A DNA stretch of 64,000 nt from Deinococcus aetherius (GCF_025997855.1 NZ_AP026561.1:310001-374000); one strand, 5' to 3'. Positions 1 through 9,093 are shown, counted from the stretch's first letter. Numbers and translations: made by a program. The notes: generated by a model from the sequence alone, not told the origin.

Positions 1-642
1 CCCCAGGGCGAGGCGTTGGCTGCGGAGGTGGTCGGGCCGCAGGTCGCCCGAGGCCAGCCAGGGGCCGCGCTCGACGAGCAGGACGCGGTGCCCCGCCTCG
101 GCGAGGACGCAGGCCGCCACGCCCCCGCCCGCCCCCGAGCCGACGACGACGGCGTCGTAGTGGTCGCGCGCCGCGTGCCAGTCGGTGACGGGTGCGGGTG
201 TTCTCTCCCGCTCCGGCCACTCGACGCCCTCCGGCAGGACGCGGTAGCCGACCATGTGCCACGCCACCCCGTCCCGGTTGCCGCCGTTGTCCGGGTCGCC
301 GTAGAAGCCCTGCATCGTCAGCCGGACGAGGGTCTGGAGAAAGGCGCCGGGAGGGGTGTCGCCCCACTCCGCCGCCGTCCTCCCGGCCAGCAGGTCCGTG
401 ATCAGGGCGTCCTGCGCCTCGCCGCCCAGGTTGGGAAAGGGAAGGGCGTGCCGCGCCCGTGCCTCCTCCTCCAGCCGTTCCAGCCCGGCCAGGAGGGAGG
501 GAAGGCGGCCCCGCAGGTCCCGCTCGAAGATGCCGTGCAGGAAGTCGCCGACCCCCGCTTCCCAGCCGGAGGGAAAGTCGTCGGCGGGGATGACGCGGTC
601 CACCAGGGCCCGCAGGGTCGGGTGTGCTCGAAGGTCGTTCAT
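1..642 (-). CDS. GMC-type FAD oxidoreductase with N-terminal gluconate-2-dehydrogenase-subunit-3-like domain (partial, 3' part outside window)
   Basis: The frame is open from an ATG at 642 to the window edge, so only 214 residues are visible. Residues 1 to about 130 are helical and resemble the small subunit 3 of membrane gluconate dehydrogenases (motifs RVIPADDFPSGWEAG, QGFYGDPDNGGN). They are followed at about residue 175 by a Rossmann FAD motif, VVGSGAGGGVAACVLAEAGH, with the acidic ribose-binding LLVERG. The two parts are usually separate subunits; here they are one chain. It lies 77 bp downstream of the GH3 glucosidase on the same strand, so it probably closes the LacI/transporter operon and oxidises the imported sugar or glycoside (inference). 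Substrate and catalytic His/Asn pair cannot be seen because the C-terminus is missing. Confidence 0.85.
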   Translation of the reverse strand, partial: MNDLRAHPTLRALVDRVIPADDFPSGWEAGVGDFLHGIFERDLRGRLPSLLAGLERLEEEARARHALPFPNLGGEAQDALITDLLAGRTAAEWGDTPPGAFLQTLVRLTMQGFYGDPDNGGNRDGVAWHMVGYRVLPEGVEWPERERTPAPVTDWHAARDHYDAVVVGSGAGGGVAACVLAEAGHRVLLVERGPWLASGDLRPDHLRSQRLALG

Positions 643-718
643 CTCGCTCGCTCCCGGGGCGGGTCCAGGACGATGGGGACGGGTGGAACCCTCACCTGCC
701 CCGTCGTCCCGGCAGGCC

Positions 719-3199
719 TCAGCCCACCGCCTCGCTCCACTCCCCGGTCAGGGTAAGCGGCAACCTGACGGGCAGGTCCGTGCTGCTCGTCCCGACCAGG
801 ACCTCGAACTGCCCCGCGTCGGCCACCCAGGCGTCCCGCGCGTCGTCGAAGTAGGCGAGCGAGCGCATGTCGAGGGGCAGCGTGACCTCTCCGGTCTCGC
901 CGGGCTCCAGGGTCACCTTGCCGAACGCCCTCAGTTCTTTACCGGGCCGCTCCAGCGTCGTCTCCACGTCGCGCACGTAGACCTGCACGACCTGCTGCCC
1001 CACCCGCTCGCCCGTGTTCCGCACCCGGACCAGGACGCTCACCTCGCCGCCCGGCTCGACCTGACCCGCGCTCAGCCGCGCGTCACTCAACTCGAACGAG
1101 GTGTAGCTCAGCCCGTGGCCGAAGGGGAAGAGGGGTGTGGTCCCCGCACGGTCCACATGGCGGTAACCGATGAACAGCCCCTCGCGGTACTCGACGTGCC
1201 CGTTCTCGCCGGGATACTGAATGTCCGGGGTCCCGGGGTGGGTGGGATCGTCCTCCAGACGCGCGGGGAAGGTCTGCGGCAACCTCCCGCCGGGGTCGGC
1301 CTGCCCCAGCAGCACGTCGGCGAAGGCGTGCCCGGCCTCCTGCCCGGGGAACCAGCCCTGCAGCAGGGCGGGCACCTGATCCAGCCACGGCATCAGGACC
1401 GGTCCGCCCGTCTGGAGGAGGACGACGGTGCGCGGATTGGCGGCCGCGACCGCCCGCACGAGGTCGTCCTGACCCCCGGGCAATTCCAGGCCCCAGCGGT
1501 CCACCCCTTCCGTCTCCCACTCCCCGTTGGTGCCGACGCAGACGACGGCGTAGTCTGCCCCGGCGGCGAGACGGGCCGCGTCCTGGGCGGCGGTGGGGGA
1601 GAGGGGAGCCCGGAAGCCCAGCCGCACCGCGCTGAAGGCGGCGACGGTGTTCTCCACGGGCTGGGGCGTCAGCTCGACGACGGCCCGGTGCTCCCCGGCC
1701 GTCAGGAAGCGGGCCGCGCGCACCTCACGGCTGCCGAAGCCGAAGTAGGTGTCGCCCGGCTGCCAGTTCGTCCAGTTGTCGATGACCTCCTCCCCGTCCA
1801 GCGTCAGGCGGCTGCGCCCCGCGCTGAACAAGCCCAGCTCGTACTCGCCGTCCGCCGGAATGCTGAGGGTCAGGCTCAGGCGGGCCCGGAAACTCGACGG
1901 GTTCACGCCCTCGGGGAAGGCGAACCACATCACCTCGCTGCCCTGCCGCTCCTCCGTCGCCAGCACCTCGTCACTGTCCGGGGCGAAATACTCGACCCGC
2001 ACGGGCACCGCCAGCGCGGGCAGGAAGCGGTCGTTGTCGCAGCCGGTAGCAAAGGTGACGTTCTCCTCACCCAGCGCCGCGCGCAGGCCCTCCAGCGGCG
2101 AGGTCCGGCGGTGGGCGTTCATCTGCGCGCTGCCGCCGCCCATCACCTGCCCGGTCGCCGCGTTCGGCCCGATCACCGCCACCTTGGCGCCTGTCGGGAG
2201 GGGGAGCAGGCCGCCCTCGTTCTTGAGCAGCACCGTCCCCTCCGCTCCCGCGCGGCGGATCAGGGCGCGGGTGTCCGGGTACTCCTCGTCGCGCTCGGCC
2301 TCGTCGCGCACGTCACGGGGCTGGTCGAAGGTGCCGGTGCGCTCGATCAGGCGCAGGACGTTGCGGGCGGCCTCGCGCACCGCCTGCCGGGTGGCCTCGT
2401 CGTTCCGCGCCTCCTCCAGCAGGCCAGCGCGGGCCTTGGCGGGGCCGGGCATCTCCAGGTCGAGCCCGGCGCGCACGCTCTCTCCGGCCGAGTGGGTGCC
2501 GCCCCAGTCGCTCATCACCAGCCCGGTAAAGCCCCACTCGCCGCGCAGGATGCCGTTCACGAGGCGCGGGTTCTCACTGCAATACGTGCCGTCCAGCTTG
2601 TTGTACCCGGTCATGATCGCCCAGGCGCCGCCCTGCCTGACCGTCATCTCGAAGGGCAGCAGGTACAGTTCACGCAGCGCCCGCTCGGGAATGTCCGAAC
2701 TGATCGTGTTGCGCTGGTACTCCGACTCGTTGCCGACGTAGTGCTTGACGGTGGCGGCCACGCCCCCCGACTGGAGGCCCTGCACGTAGGCCGTGCCCAG
2801 GCGGCCCGTCAGGTACGGGTCTTCCGAGTAGCTCTCGAAGTTGCGCCCGTTCAGCGTGGAGCGGAAGAGGTTCATGGTGGGGGCGAGAAGGACGCCCGCC
2901 CCCTTGTCCTGGGCCTCGCGGGCGAGGTGAACGCCGACCTCGCGCAGCAACTCGGTGTTCCAGGTGCTGCCGAGGGCGATGCCGACGGGGAAGGCCGCCG
3001 TCTGCTTGCCGCCGACGAGGGCCCCGCCGCCGCGCGCCCCGGCAGGACCGTCGGTGACCTTGAGGGAGGGGATGTTCAGGCGCGGAATGGGGACGGTGCG
3101 CCAGAAGTCGGCTCCGGCCAGCAGCGAGACCTGTTCCTCCAGGGTCATCTGGTCGAGCAGGGCGTCAATGGAGGTGAGTCGCGTGTCGGCCTTCGTCAT
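719..3199 (-). CDS. GH3 beta-glucosidase with PA14 insert
   Basis: 826 aa, a full-length GH3 glycoside hydrolase without a signal peptide, so cytoplasmic. The N-terminal TIM barrel carries the substrate-binding KH pair in VKHYVGNE (about residue 152) and the nucleophile Asp231 in MSDWGG. The alpha/beta sandwich follows, interrupted at about residues 395-540 by a PA14-like carbohydrate-binding domain, and the C-terminus is the fibronectin-III-like domain (GHGLSYTSFELSD onwards). PA14-containing GH3 enzymes hydrolyse beta-glucosides and related glycosides from the non-reducing end. It follows an oligosaccharide-compatible ABC transporter and precedes a GMC oxidase on the same strand, so it most likely hydrolyses the imported oligosaccharide or glycoside. 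Exact specificity is not readable. Confidence 0.93.
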   Translation of the reverse strand: MTKADTRLTSIDALLDQMTLEEQVSLLAGADFWRTVPIPRLNIPSLKVTDGPAGARGGGALVGGKQTAAFPVGIALGSTWNTELLREVGVHLAREAQDKGAGVLLAPTMNLFRSTLNGRNFESYSEDPYLTGRLGTAYVQGLQSGGVAATVKHYVGNESEYQRNTISSDIPERALRELYLLPFEMTVRQGGAWAIMTGYNKLDGTYCSENPRLVNGILRGEWGFTGLVMSDWGGTHSAGESVRAGLDLEMPGPAKARAGLLEEARNDEATRQAVREAARNVLRLIERTGTFDQPRDVRDEAERDEEYPDTRALIRRAGAEGTVLLKNEGGLLPLPTGAKVAVIGPNAATGQVMGGGSAQMNAHRRTSPLEGLRAALGEENVTFATGCDNDRFLPALAVPVRVEYFAPDSDEVLATEERQGSEVMWFAFPEGVNPSSFRARLSLTLSIPADGEYELGLFSAGRSRLTLDGEEVIDNWTNWQPGDTYFGFGSREVRAARFLTAGEHRAVVELTPQPVENTVAAFSAVRLGFRAPLSPTAAQDAARLAAGADYAVVCVGTNGEWETEGVDRWGLELPGGQDDLVRAVAAANPRTVVLLQTGGPVLMPWLDQVPALLQGWFPGQEAGHAFADVLLGQADPGGRLPQTFPARLEDDPTHPGTPDIQYPGENGHVEYREGLFIGYRHVDRAGTTPLFPFGHGLSYTSFELSDARLSAGQVEPGGEVSVLVRVRNTGERVGQQVVQVYVRDVETTLERPGKELRAFGKVTLEPGETGEVTLPLDMRSLAYFDDARDAWVADAGQFEVLVGTSSTDLPVRLPLTLTGEWSEAVG

Positions 3200-3301
3200 G
3201 GTGGAACCTCGGGGGAAAAGGAAGCGCAGAGGGTGGGGCGGGAAGAGAGGGCGCCGCGAAGTCCCTTACCGGCCCGCGCGTGCTGGCCGGAGGTTCCGCC
3301 G

Positions 3302-4363
3302 TCACGCCAGGTTCTCGGCGTGGGGGTGGAGGGGCGGCTGGGCGGCCAGCGCCGGGTCGTGCAGGATGCAGCGGGCCTGATGCCCCGGCCCCACGTCGTA
3401 CATCTTCGGCAGCCCCTCCCGGCACACCGGCCGCGCGTGCGGGCACCTCGGCTCGAAGGGGCAGCCCGGCGGCAGGTTCGTCAGGTCCGGCACCTCACCG
3501 CGCGCCTCGATGTGCTCGGGGTTCAGCCCCGCCTCGGGCTTCGGTGCCGCCGACTTGAGCAGCCTCGTGTAAGGCATCTGCGGCGCGTCGATCACCCGGT
3601 CCGCCGGGCCGATCTCCACGATGTAGCCCGTGTACATCACGGCGATCCGGTCGGACATGTACCGCGCCCCCGCTAGGTCGTGCGTGATGAACAGCATCGC
3701 CAGCCCCTCCTGATCCCTCAGGTCCAGGAGCAGGTTCATGATGTCGAGGCGGATCGACACGTCCAGCGCGCTCGTCGGCTCGTCCGCCAGGATCAGTTCG
3801 GGCCGGGCGGCAAGGGCGCGGGCGATCACCACGCGCTGCCTTTGCCCACCGGACAGCTCGTGCGGCTTCTTCGCCGCCCACGCCGCGCCGGGGGCGAGAC
3901 CCACCCGTTCCAGCAGGGCGTTCACCTGCTCGTGGACGTTCTGCCGGTTGGCGACCCCGTGGATCAGCAGCGGGCGCGAGAGGATGTAACCCAGGGTGTT
4001 CAGCCCGTTGAGGCTGCCGTAGGGGTCCTGGAAGATCATCTGCACGTGCTTGCGGAACTTGCGCAGCCGCCCGCCCGACATGTGCCTGGGCACCTCCTGC
4101 CCGGCCAGCCGCATCGTGCCGCTCGTGGGTTCGTGGAGCCGGGCGATCAACCGGGCGATGGTGCTCTTGCCGGACCCCGACTCGCCCACCAGCCCCAGCA
4201 CCTCGCCCCGCGCGATCATCAGGGTGACGTTGTTGACGGCGGTGACGGACTTGCCCGCCCGGCCCACCTTGAAGACCTTGGTGAGCCCTTCGAGTTCCAG
4301 GGCGTTCGGGGTGCCGAGAACCGCGTCCTGCATCAGGGGGTCAGTCGCTGGCGAGAGGTGCAC
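3302..4363 (-). CDS. Oligopeptide/dipeptide-type ABC transporter ATP-binding protein (DppF/OppF-like)
   Basis: 353 aa ATPase with Walker A GESGSGKST, signature LSGGQRQR, Walker B LILADEPTSALD and the switch His in FITHDL, plus the C-terminal Cys-containing oligopeptide/dipeptide extension (CPFEPRCPHARPVC). The start chosen is GTG at 4363, not the in-frame ATG at 4333, because a strong GGAGGAGG box sits at 4370-4378 just upstream of the GTG while nothing comparable precedes the ATG. The start therefore overlaps the end of the fused permease-ATPase gene by 23 bp, implying translational coupling. Such Opp-type importers also move cello- and other oligosaccharides; the LacI and GH3 neighbours favour a sugar substrate here. 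Confidence 0.92.
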   Translation of the reverse strand: MHLSPATDPLMQDAVLGTPNALELEGLTKVFKVGRAGKSVTAVNNVTLMIARGEVLGLVGESGSGKSTIARLIARLHEPTSGTMRLAGQEVPRHMSGGRLRKFRKHVQMIFQDPYGSLNGLNTLGYILSRPLLIHGVANRQNVHEQVNALLERVGLAPGAAWAAKKPHELSGGQRQRVVIARALAARPELILADEPTSALDVSIRLDIMNLLLDLRDQEGLAMLFITHDLAGARYMSDRIAVMYTGYIVEIGPADRVIDAPQMPYTRLLKSAAPKPEAGLNPEHIEARGEVPDLTNLPPGCPFEPRCPHARPVCREGLPKMYDVGPGHQARCILHDPALAAQPPLHPHAENLA

Positions 4364-6287
4364 GCGATTCCTCCTCCTTCACGGCCATCGAGTGCAGGAA
4401 GCAGGCCACGCGGTGCCCCCCCTCCACCTCCACGCTGGCGGGCTTCTTCATGTCGCACAGACCTGGCATCCGCGACGGGCAGCGCTCGTAGAAGGGGCAG
4501 TAGGGAATGTCCTGCGCCAGCGACGGCGGACGGCCGGGGATGCCCTCGCGCCGCTCGCGTTCCCCGCTCAGCGGCGGGAAGGCGCTCATCAGGCGGCGGG
4601 TGTAGGGGTGCTTGGGGTTGCGGTAGATCTCGTCTGCCGGGGCTTCCTCCACCACCTCGCCCGCGTACATGATGGCGATGCGGTCGCTCATCTCCACGAG
4701 CAGCGAGAGGTCGTGCGTGATGAAGATGACCGAGATGCCGAGCCGTCTGCGAACCTCGTCGATCTCCTGCAGGATTTGCCGTTGCACCACCACATCAAGC
4801 GCGGTCGTGGGCTCGTCCATCACCACGAGCTTGGGTTCGAGGGCGAGCGCGATGGCGATGACGACCCGCTGCTTCATGCCGCCGGAAAGCTGGTGTGGGA
4901 AGGCGTCGAGGTAGCTCTCGCGGATGCCGACGAGCCGGAACAGCTCTCGGGCGCGGGCGTCGAGCTTCTTCTTGTCCTGGACCCCGTGCGCCTGCATTGC
5001 GTCGTACACCTGCTCCCGAATCTTGATGACCGGGTTGAGGATGTTCATGGACGCCTGGAAGACGAGCGAGTAGTCCTTCCAGCGCACCCGGCGCAGTTCC
5101 TCAGGACTCATCGCGAGGAGGTCCTTGCCGTCCAGCCGCGCCTCGCCGCTGAAGACCACGCCGGGCGCGTCGAGCAGCCGGGTCGCCGCGAAGGCCAGGG
5201 TGGACTTGCCGCAGCCTGACTCGCCCGCCAGCCCCAGGAACTCGCCGGGCTTCACGTCGAGCGACACGTCCCGCACGGCGCGCACCGGCCCGCGCGGGGT
5301 GAGGTACCCGGCGTTGAGATGGCGGATGGAGAGCAGGGGCTGGCCCGTCTGGGGCGCCTCCGCGACCGGCGCCGTCCCCTTCTTCCGCAGCACCTTCGTC
5401 GCCTTGCCCGCGCGGCCCACCCTGGGGTTGCTGATCTCGTCGATCCCGAAGTTCACGAGCGCGAAGGCCGTGCCCAGGAGGGCGATGCTCAGGCCCGGCG
5501 CGGCGACCCACCACCACGCGTTGTTCAGCAGCGCCTGCTTGCCCTGCGCCCAGAACAGCATCGTGCCCCACGTCGTCTGCCCCACGTCCCCGATGCCGAT
5601 GAAGGAGAGGGCCGCCTCGGACAGCACGGCGTACAGCGCGGTCGAGAAGAAGTTCGCCGCGATGATGCCCGCGAGGTTGGGCAGCATCTCCCGGAAGATG
5701 ATCCGCCCCGGCCCCTCCCCGGAGGCGACCGCCGCGTGGACGAAGTCGCGGTTCCTGAGCGCCAGGGCCTGCGACCGCAGGACGCGCGTGCCCCACGCCC
5801 AGCCCGTCAGCGAGATCACCAGGATGATCGGCCACACGCCCGCCCCGCGCAGGAAGGCCGAGGCGACGATCAGCAGCGGGAGTCCCGGCAGCACCAGAAA
5901 GACGTTCGCCAGGGTGTTGATCGCCTCGTCCACCCGCCCGCCGAAGTAGGCGGCGGCGAGCCCCAGCGTGGTGCCGATGGCGGTGGCAATCGCGCCTGAC
6001 ATCAGGCCGATCAGGAGGGTCAGCCGTGCTCCGTACAGCAGTTGCGAGAAGATGTCCTCGCCCAGGGCGGTCGTGCCGAGGGGGTGGGTGAGAGAAGGCC
6101 TCAGCCACGGGTCGAAGATGCCTGCCTTGGGGTCATACGGGGTGAGCAGCGGGGCGAAGATCGCCATCAGCAGCATGACGAGGATGATGACGAGCCCGGC
6201 GGTGGCGCGCGGCGAGCGGGTCAGGAAGCCGAGTTGCCCGGTGCGGAGCCACGCCATGCGCGGCCTACGCAGCCGAATGGTGGTCAT
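4341..6287 (-). CDS. Fused ABC permease-ATPase (DppC-like membrane domain + DppD-like ATPase domain)
   Basis: 648 aa from ATG 6287, overlapping the stop of the preceding permease by ATGA. Residues 1 to about 320 are a DppC/OppC permease: N-terminal OppC_N segment (FAPLLTPYDP), about six membrane helices and an EAA-like loop. Without a stop the protein continues after a Lys-rich linker (RAGKATKVLRKKGTAPVAEA) into a complete ATPase with Walker A GESGCGKST, LSGGMKQR, Walker B LVVMDEPTTALD, FITHDL and the CPFYERCPSRMPGLC extension. DppC and DppD are normally separate genes. Fusions exist in the family but are uncommon. The complete transporter would be SBP + DppB + this protein + the 353-aa ATPase. 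Confidence 0.92.
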   Translation of the reverse strand: MTTIRLRRPRMAWLRTGQLGFLTRSPRATAGLVIILVMLLMAIFAPLLTPYDPKAGIFDPWLRPSLTHPLGTTALGEDIFSQLLYGARLTLLIGLMSGAIATAIGTTLGLAAAYFGGRVDEAINTLANVFLVLPGLPLLIVASAFLRGAGVWPIILVISLTGWAWGTRVLRSQALALRNRDFVHAAVASGEGPGRIIFREMLPNLAGIIAANFFSTALYAVLSEAALSFIGIGDVGQTTWGTMLFWAQGKQALLNNAWWWVAAPGLSIALLGTAFALVNFGIDEISNPRVGRAGKATKVLRKKGTAPVAEAPQTGQPLLSIRHLNAGYLTPRGPVRAVRDVSLDVKPGEFLGLAGESGCGKSTLAFAATRLLDAPGVVFSGEARLDGKDLLAMSPEELRRVRWKDYSLVFQASMNILNPVIKIREQVYDAMQAHGVQDKKKLDARARELFRLVGIRESYLDAFPHQLSGGMKQRVVIAIALALEPKLVVMDEPTTALDVVVQRQILQEIDEVRRRLGISVIFITHDLSLLVEMSDRIAIMYAGEVVEEAPADEIYRNPKHPYTRRLMSAFPPLSGERERREGIPGRPPSLAQDIPYCPFYERCPSRMPGLCDMKKPASVEVEGGHRVACFLHSMAVKEEESRAPLASD

Positions 6288-7270
6288 GAGCCCTTCCCGT
6301 CGCGCACGCGCGGATCGAGGACGACGTAAAAGGCGTCCACCAGGAAGTTGGCGACGAGCACGGCGATGGCGATGAAGAGGAAGATCGCCTGCATGAGGGG
6401 GTAGTCGAGCGCCGTGACCGCGTTGTAGAGGTACAGCCCCAGCCCCGGGTACGAGAACACCGTCTCCACCAGGATCGAGCCGCCCACCACGAAGCCCAGC
6501 GCCATCCCGAAGGCCGTGAAGGAGGGCAGCAGCGCGTTGCGCAGCACGTAGCGGTTCAGGATGCGCCGCTCGGAGAGCCCCTTGGCCCTCGCAAAGGCGA
6601 GGTAATCCTCGGCCATCACGCCCATCACGTTGTTCCGCATGGTGATCAGCCACCCGCCCGCCGCCGTGATGATGATCGTCAGCGCCGGGAGGATGGCGTG
6701 CCGGATCAGCGAAGACCACCACTGCGCGGTCCCCGGCTCCAGGAAGGGATCGAGGTTGCCGCCGACCGGGAAGACGTTGCGCTTGAGGGCGAAGGTGTAG
6801 ATCAGGACCAGCGCCACCCAGAAGTACGGCATGGAGTTCAGGAAGAGCGCGAGGGGCGGCAGCGCGTCCGCCACCCGGCCCCCCCGCCGCCACGCGCTGT
6901 AGAGCCCGAACGCACTCCCGATCAGGAAGGAGAGGACCGTGGTGATGCCGATCAGCCCGATGGTCCACGGCGCCGCCTGCCCGATGATCTGGGTGACGGG
7001 TGTGGGGAACTGGCTGGTGGAGACGCCGAAGTTGCCCTGGAGCAGCCTGCCCAGGTAGGCGAAGTACTCCTGAAGGGCGCTGCCCTGGTTGTTCAGGCCG
7101 TAGGCGATCTTGAGGGCCTCCACGGCGTCGGGGCTGAGCTGGCCCTGGTAGCGGGCCATCATCGCGCCCACCGGGTCGCCGGGCACGAGCCGGGGCAGGA
7201 TGAAGTTGAGGGTCGCCGCCACCCAGAGGGTGAACAGCAGCAGGCCGAATTTGCGCAGCAGGTAAGGCAT
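6284..7270 (-). CDS. ABC transporter permease (DppB/OppB-like)
   Basis: 328 aa inner-membrane protein with an N-terminal hydrophobic helix, the OppB_N region (LPRLVPGDPVGAMMARYQG) and about six transmembrane segments. The EAA loop reads EDYLAFARAKGLSERRI. It pairs with the fused permease-ATPase, whose start codon overlaps this stop (ATGA). It is separated from the upstream binding-protein gene by a large imperfect inverted repeat that may set the expression ratio between the two. Function: one half of the membrane channel of an Opp-type importer, probably for oligosaccharide or glycoside given the flanking LacI and GH3 genes. Confidence 0.93.
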   Translation of the reverse strand: MPYLLRKFGLLLFTLWVAATLNFILPRLVPGDPVGAMMARYQGQLSPDAVEALKIAYGLNNQGSALQEYFAYLGRLLQGNFGVSTSQFPTPVTQIIGQAAPWTIGLIGITTVLSFLIGSAFGLYSAWRRGGRVADALPPLALFLNSMPYFWVALVLIYTFALKRNVFPVGGNLDPFLEPGTAQWWSSLIRHAILPALTIIITAAGGWLITMRNNVMGVMAEDYLAFARAKGLSERRILNRYVLRNALLPSFTAFGMALGFVVGGSILVETVFSYPGLGLYLYNAVTALDYPLMQAIFLFIAIAVLVANFLVDAFYVVLDPRVRDGKGS

Positions 7271-7294
7271 GGCAAGACCTCCCGGTCAGTGGGA

Positions 7295-7346
7295 AGTGGT
7301 CAGTGGTGAGTGGGGAAAGATGGAGCACCACTGACCACTGACCACT
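7295..7346. repeat. Large intergenic stem-loop between binding-protein and permease genes
   Basis: Left arm AGTGGTCAGTGGTGAGTGG (7295-7313) and right arm CCACTGACCACTGACCACT (7328-7346) pair over 19 bp with a single mismatch around a 14-nt loop. The arms are themselves built of short GTGGTCA repeats, and further partial copies of the unit lie at 7284-7294 (GGTCAGTGGG). No U-tract follows, so it is not a typical terminator. In this position, after a binding-protein gene and before its permease, such structures commonly protect the upstream mRNA. It may also be a dispersed intergenic repeat. Confidence 0.75.
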
Positions 7347-7357
7347 CACCGCTTACC

Positions 7358-8992
7358 TCACTTGGGCTTGACGTTGAGGAACATCAGCCGCGCGCCGACC
7401 GTGTCCGGGGCGGAGGCGTCGTTGTAGGCGTTGTCGTCGTCGGGGAAGCCGGTGAAGCGGGTGGTGTTGTACACGTTGAAGCCGACCCGGGCGGTCAGCG
7501 GCACCCAGGGCATGTCCCTCAGGACGGTCGTGACCATCGTGGAGGTGGCCTGCTTCTGGGCGGCCACGCTACTCGTCGTGCTGAAGGCGGCGATGGCCTT
7601 GGTCAGCGCCGGGTTGGTGTAGTGCGCGAGGTTGGAGGCTGCCGTCTTGCCGACGGGCGCGCTGAACTCGGGCGCGAAGGACTGGTAGTAGAGGTTGTAC
7701 GGCGTGGGGCCGCTGCCCCAGCCCCAGCTCACGCCCATGTCGAAGTTCGCGGTCTGGAAGCTGCCCGAGTACGAGGAGAACACCTGCTGGTCGATGGAGG
7801 TGTTGATGCCCAGCGGCTTGAGGTTGTTGCCGATTACCTGCCCCATCGTGATGAAGTCCGTCCAGCCCGCGCCCACCAGAATCTTGAGGGTCGGGAGGGG
7901 CTTCCCGTCCTTGCCCAGGCGCTGCCCCTGCGCGTTCTTCCTGTACCCGGCGGCGGTCAGGGCCTTGTCGGCGGCGGCGGGGTCGAACCTGGGCGCCAGG
8001 CTGGCCGCCGTGGCGGGCTTCCAGGCTTTCTGCTGCGAGGGGATGATCGCGGTGGGGTCGGCGGCGGGCACCACGCCCGCGTAGGCCTTCTGCGCCACGT
8101 CCTTGGTGTTGATCGCGCTCGCAATCGCGCGGCGGAAGGCGGGGTCGTTGAAGGGCGCCTTCGTCGTGTTGAAGTACAGGGCGTTGACGTTGTTGACCGG
8201 CCACCAGTACTGGAAGTTGGGCCCCTTGGCCTGGTAGTCGGTCTTGGGGTTGGGGATGGCGATGTAGCCGTAGTCCGTCTCGCCCTTGAGCATCTTCAGC
8301 AGCGAGGCGTCGTTGCCGGTGGAGGAGTACCACGCCACGGCGTCCACGTAGGGCTGGCCCTTCATCCAGTAGTTCGGGTTCTTCAGCACCCGGATCGCCT
8401 GCTGGCTGTACGCCTCGGCGACGAAGGGGCCGGTGCCGACCGGGTTCTCGTTCGTGTAGGTCAGCGGGTCCTTGACCGTGCTCCAGACGTGCTGGGGAAC
8501 GATGGGCAGGTGCGCGACGTAGTAGAAGAGCGGCGTGTTCACCTTGCTGAAGGTGATCGCCACCGTGTTCGGGTTCGTCGCCTTCACGCTGGCGACGCCG
8601 TTCTTCCAGATGCCGGTCAGGTCGAGCGCGGGGTTGGCCTTGATCAGGTTGAAGGTGTAGGCCACGTCGTTCGCGCTGAAGGCCTTGCCGTCGCTCCACT
8701 TCACGCCAGGCCGGGTGGAGATCGTCAGCGTCTTGTTGTCCGGGCTCCAGGTGTACTTCGTGCCCAGGACGGGCGTGACCTTGCCGTCGAGGGCGTTCAC
8801 GTAAAAGAGCGTCTCGTGGATCGCCGAGAGGGTGGGCGGCAGATGGCTGGCCGCCGGGGTGAAGGGGTTGTAGTTCTTCGAGCCCCAGGTGGCCGTGTTG
8901 GCAATGCTGAAGGTCGTCTTGGGCTGCGCGAGCGCGGCGGTGCTCAGGGCGGCGGTGATGAGGGCGAGAAGGGTCTTCGTGCCGTGCTTCAT
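7358..8992 (-). CDS. Peptide/oligosaccharide ABC transporter substrate-binding protein (SBP family 5)
   Basis: 544 aa. The ATG at 8992 was chosen because it has a GAGGT box and gives an ideal signal peptide (KHGTKTLLALITAALSTAALA, cleaved before QPK). A longer frame exists but adds only an Arg/Pro tail. The mature protein is a family-5 binding protein (WSDGKAFSANDVAYTFNLIK, YWMKGQPYVDAV, DDPAFRRAIASAINTKDV-type motifs). Family 5 proteins serve Opp/Dpp transporters and also bind cellobiose, mannooligosaccharides and other sugars in Thermotogae and Deinococcus-Thermus. Located directly after the LacI regulator gene and before its permeases on the minus strand. Confidence 0.92.
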   Translation of the reverse strand: MKHGTKTLLALITAALSTAALAQPKTTFSIANTATWGSKNYNPFTPAASHLPPTLSAIHETLFYVNALDGKVTPVLGTKYTWSPDNKTLTISTRPGVKWSDGKAFSANDVAYTFNLIKANPALDLTGIWKNGVASVKATNPNTVAITFSKVNTPLFYYVAHLPIVPQHVWSTVKDPLTYTNENPVGTGPFVAEAYSQQAIRVLKNPNYWMKGQPYVDAVAWYSSTGNDASLLKMLKGETDYGYIAIPNPKTDYQAKGPNFQYWWPVNNVNALYFNTTKAPFNDPAFRRAIASAINTKDVAQKAYAGVVPAADPTAIIPSQQKAWKPATAASLAPRFDPAAADKALTAAGYRKNAQGQRLGKDGKPLPTLKILVGAGWTDFITMGQVIGNNLKPLGINTSIDQQVFSSYSGSFQTANFDMGVSWGWGSGPTPYNLYYQSFAPEFSAPVGKTAASNLAHYTNPALTKAIAAFSTTSSVAAQKQATSTMVTTVLRDMPWVPLTARVGFNVYNTTRFTGFPDDDNAYNDASAPDTVGARLMFLNVKPK

Positions 8993-9093
8993 GGGGGACC
9001 TCGGGGGCGTTCTCCGGCGCACCAGGCCGGGCGGGAGGGCGACGGAACGAACAGGGGCGTCGGCGGGCGCCGGGGTCCGGCGCGGCAGGAAGC

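Noticed and set aside
356..3676. Plus-strand open frame of more than 1100 codons opposite the GH3 gene
   Set aside because: Composition is Arg/Pro/Gly/His-rich without recognisable domains, it is antisense to a clear GH3 gene, and such long shadows are normal at about 70% GC.
4331..4333. ATG as start of the second Opp-type ATPase
   Set aside because: The GTG 30 bases upstream has a strong GGAGGAGG box, the ATG has none.
7271..7357. The inverted repeat as insertion-sequence end
   Set aside because: No transposase or target duplication nearby; a single hairpin within an operon is the simpler reading.
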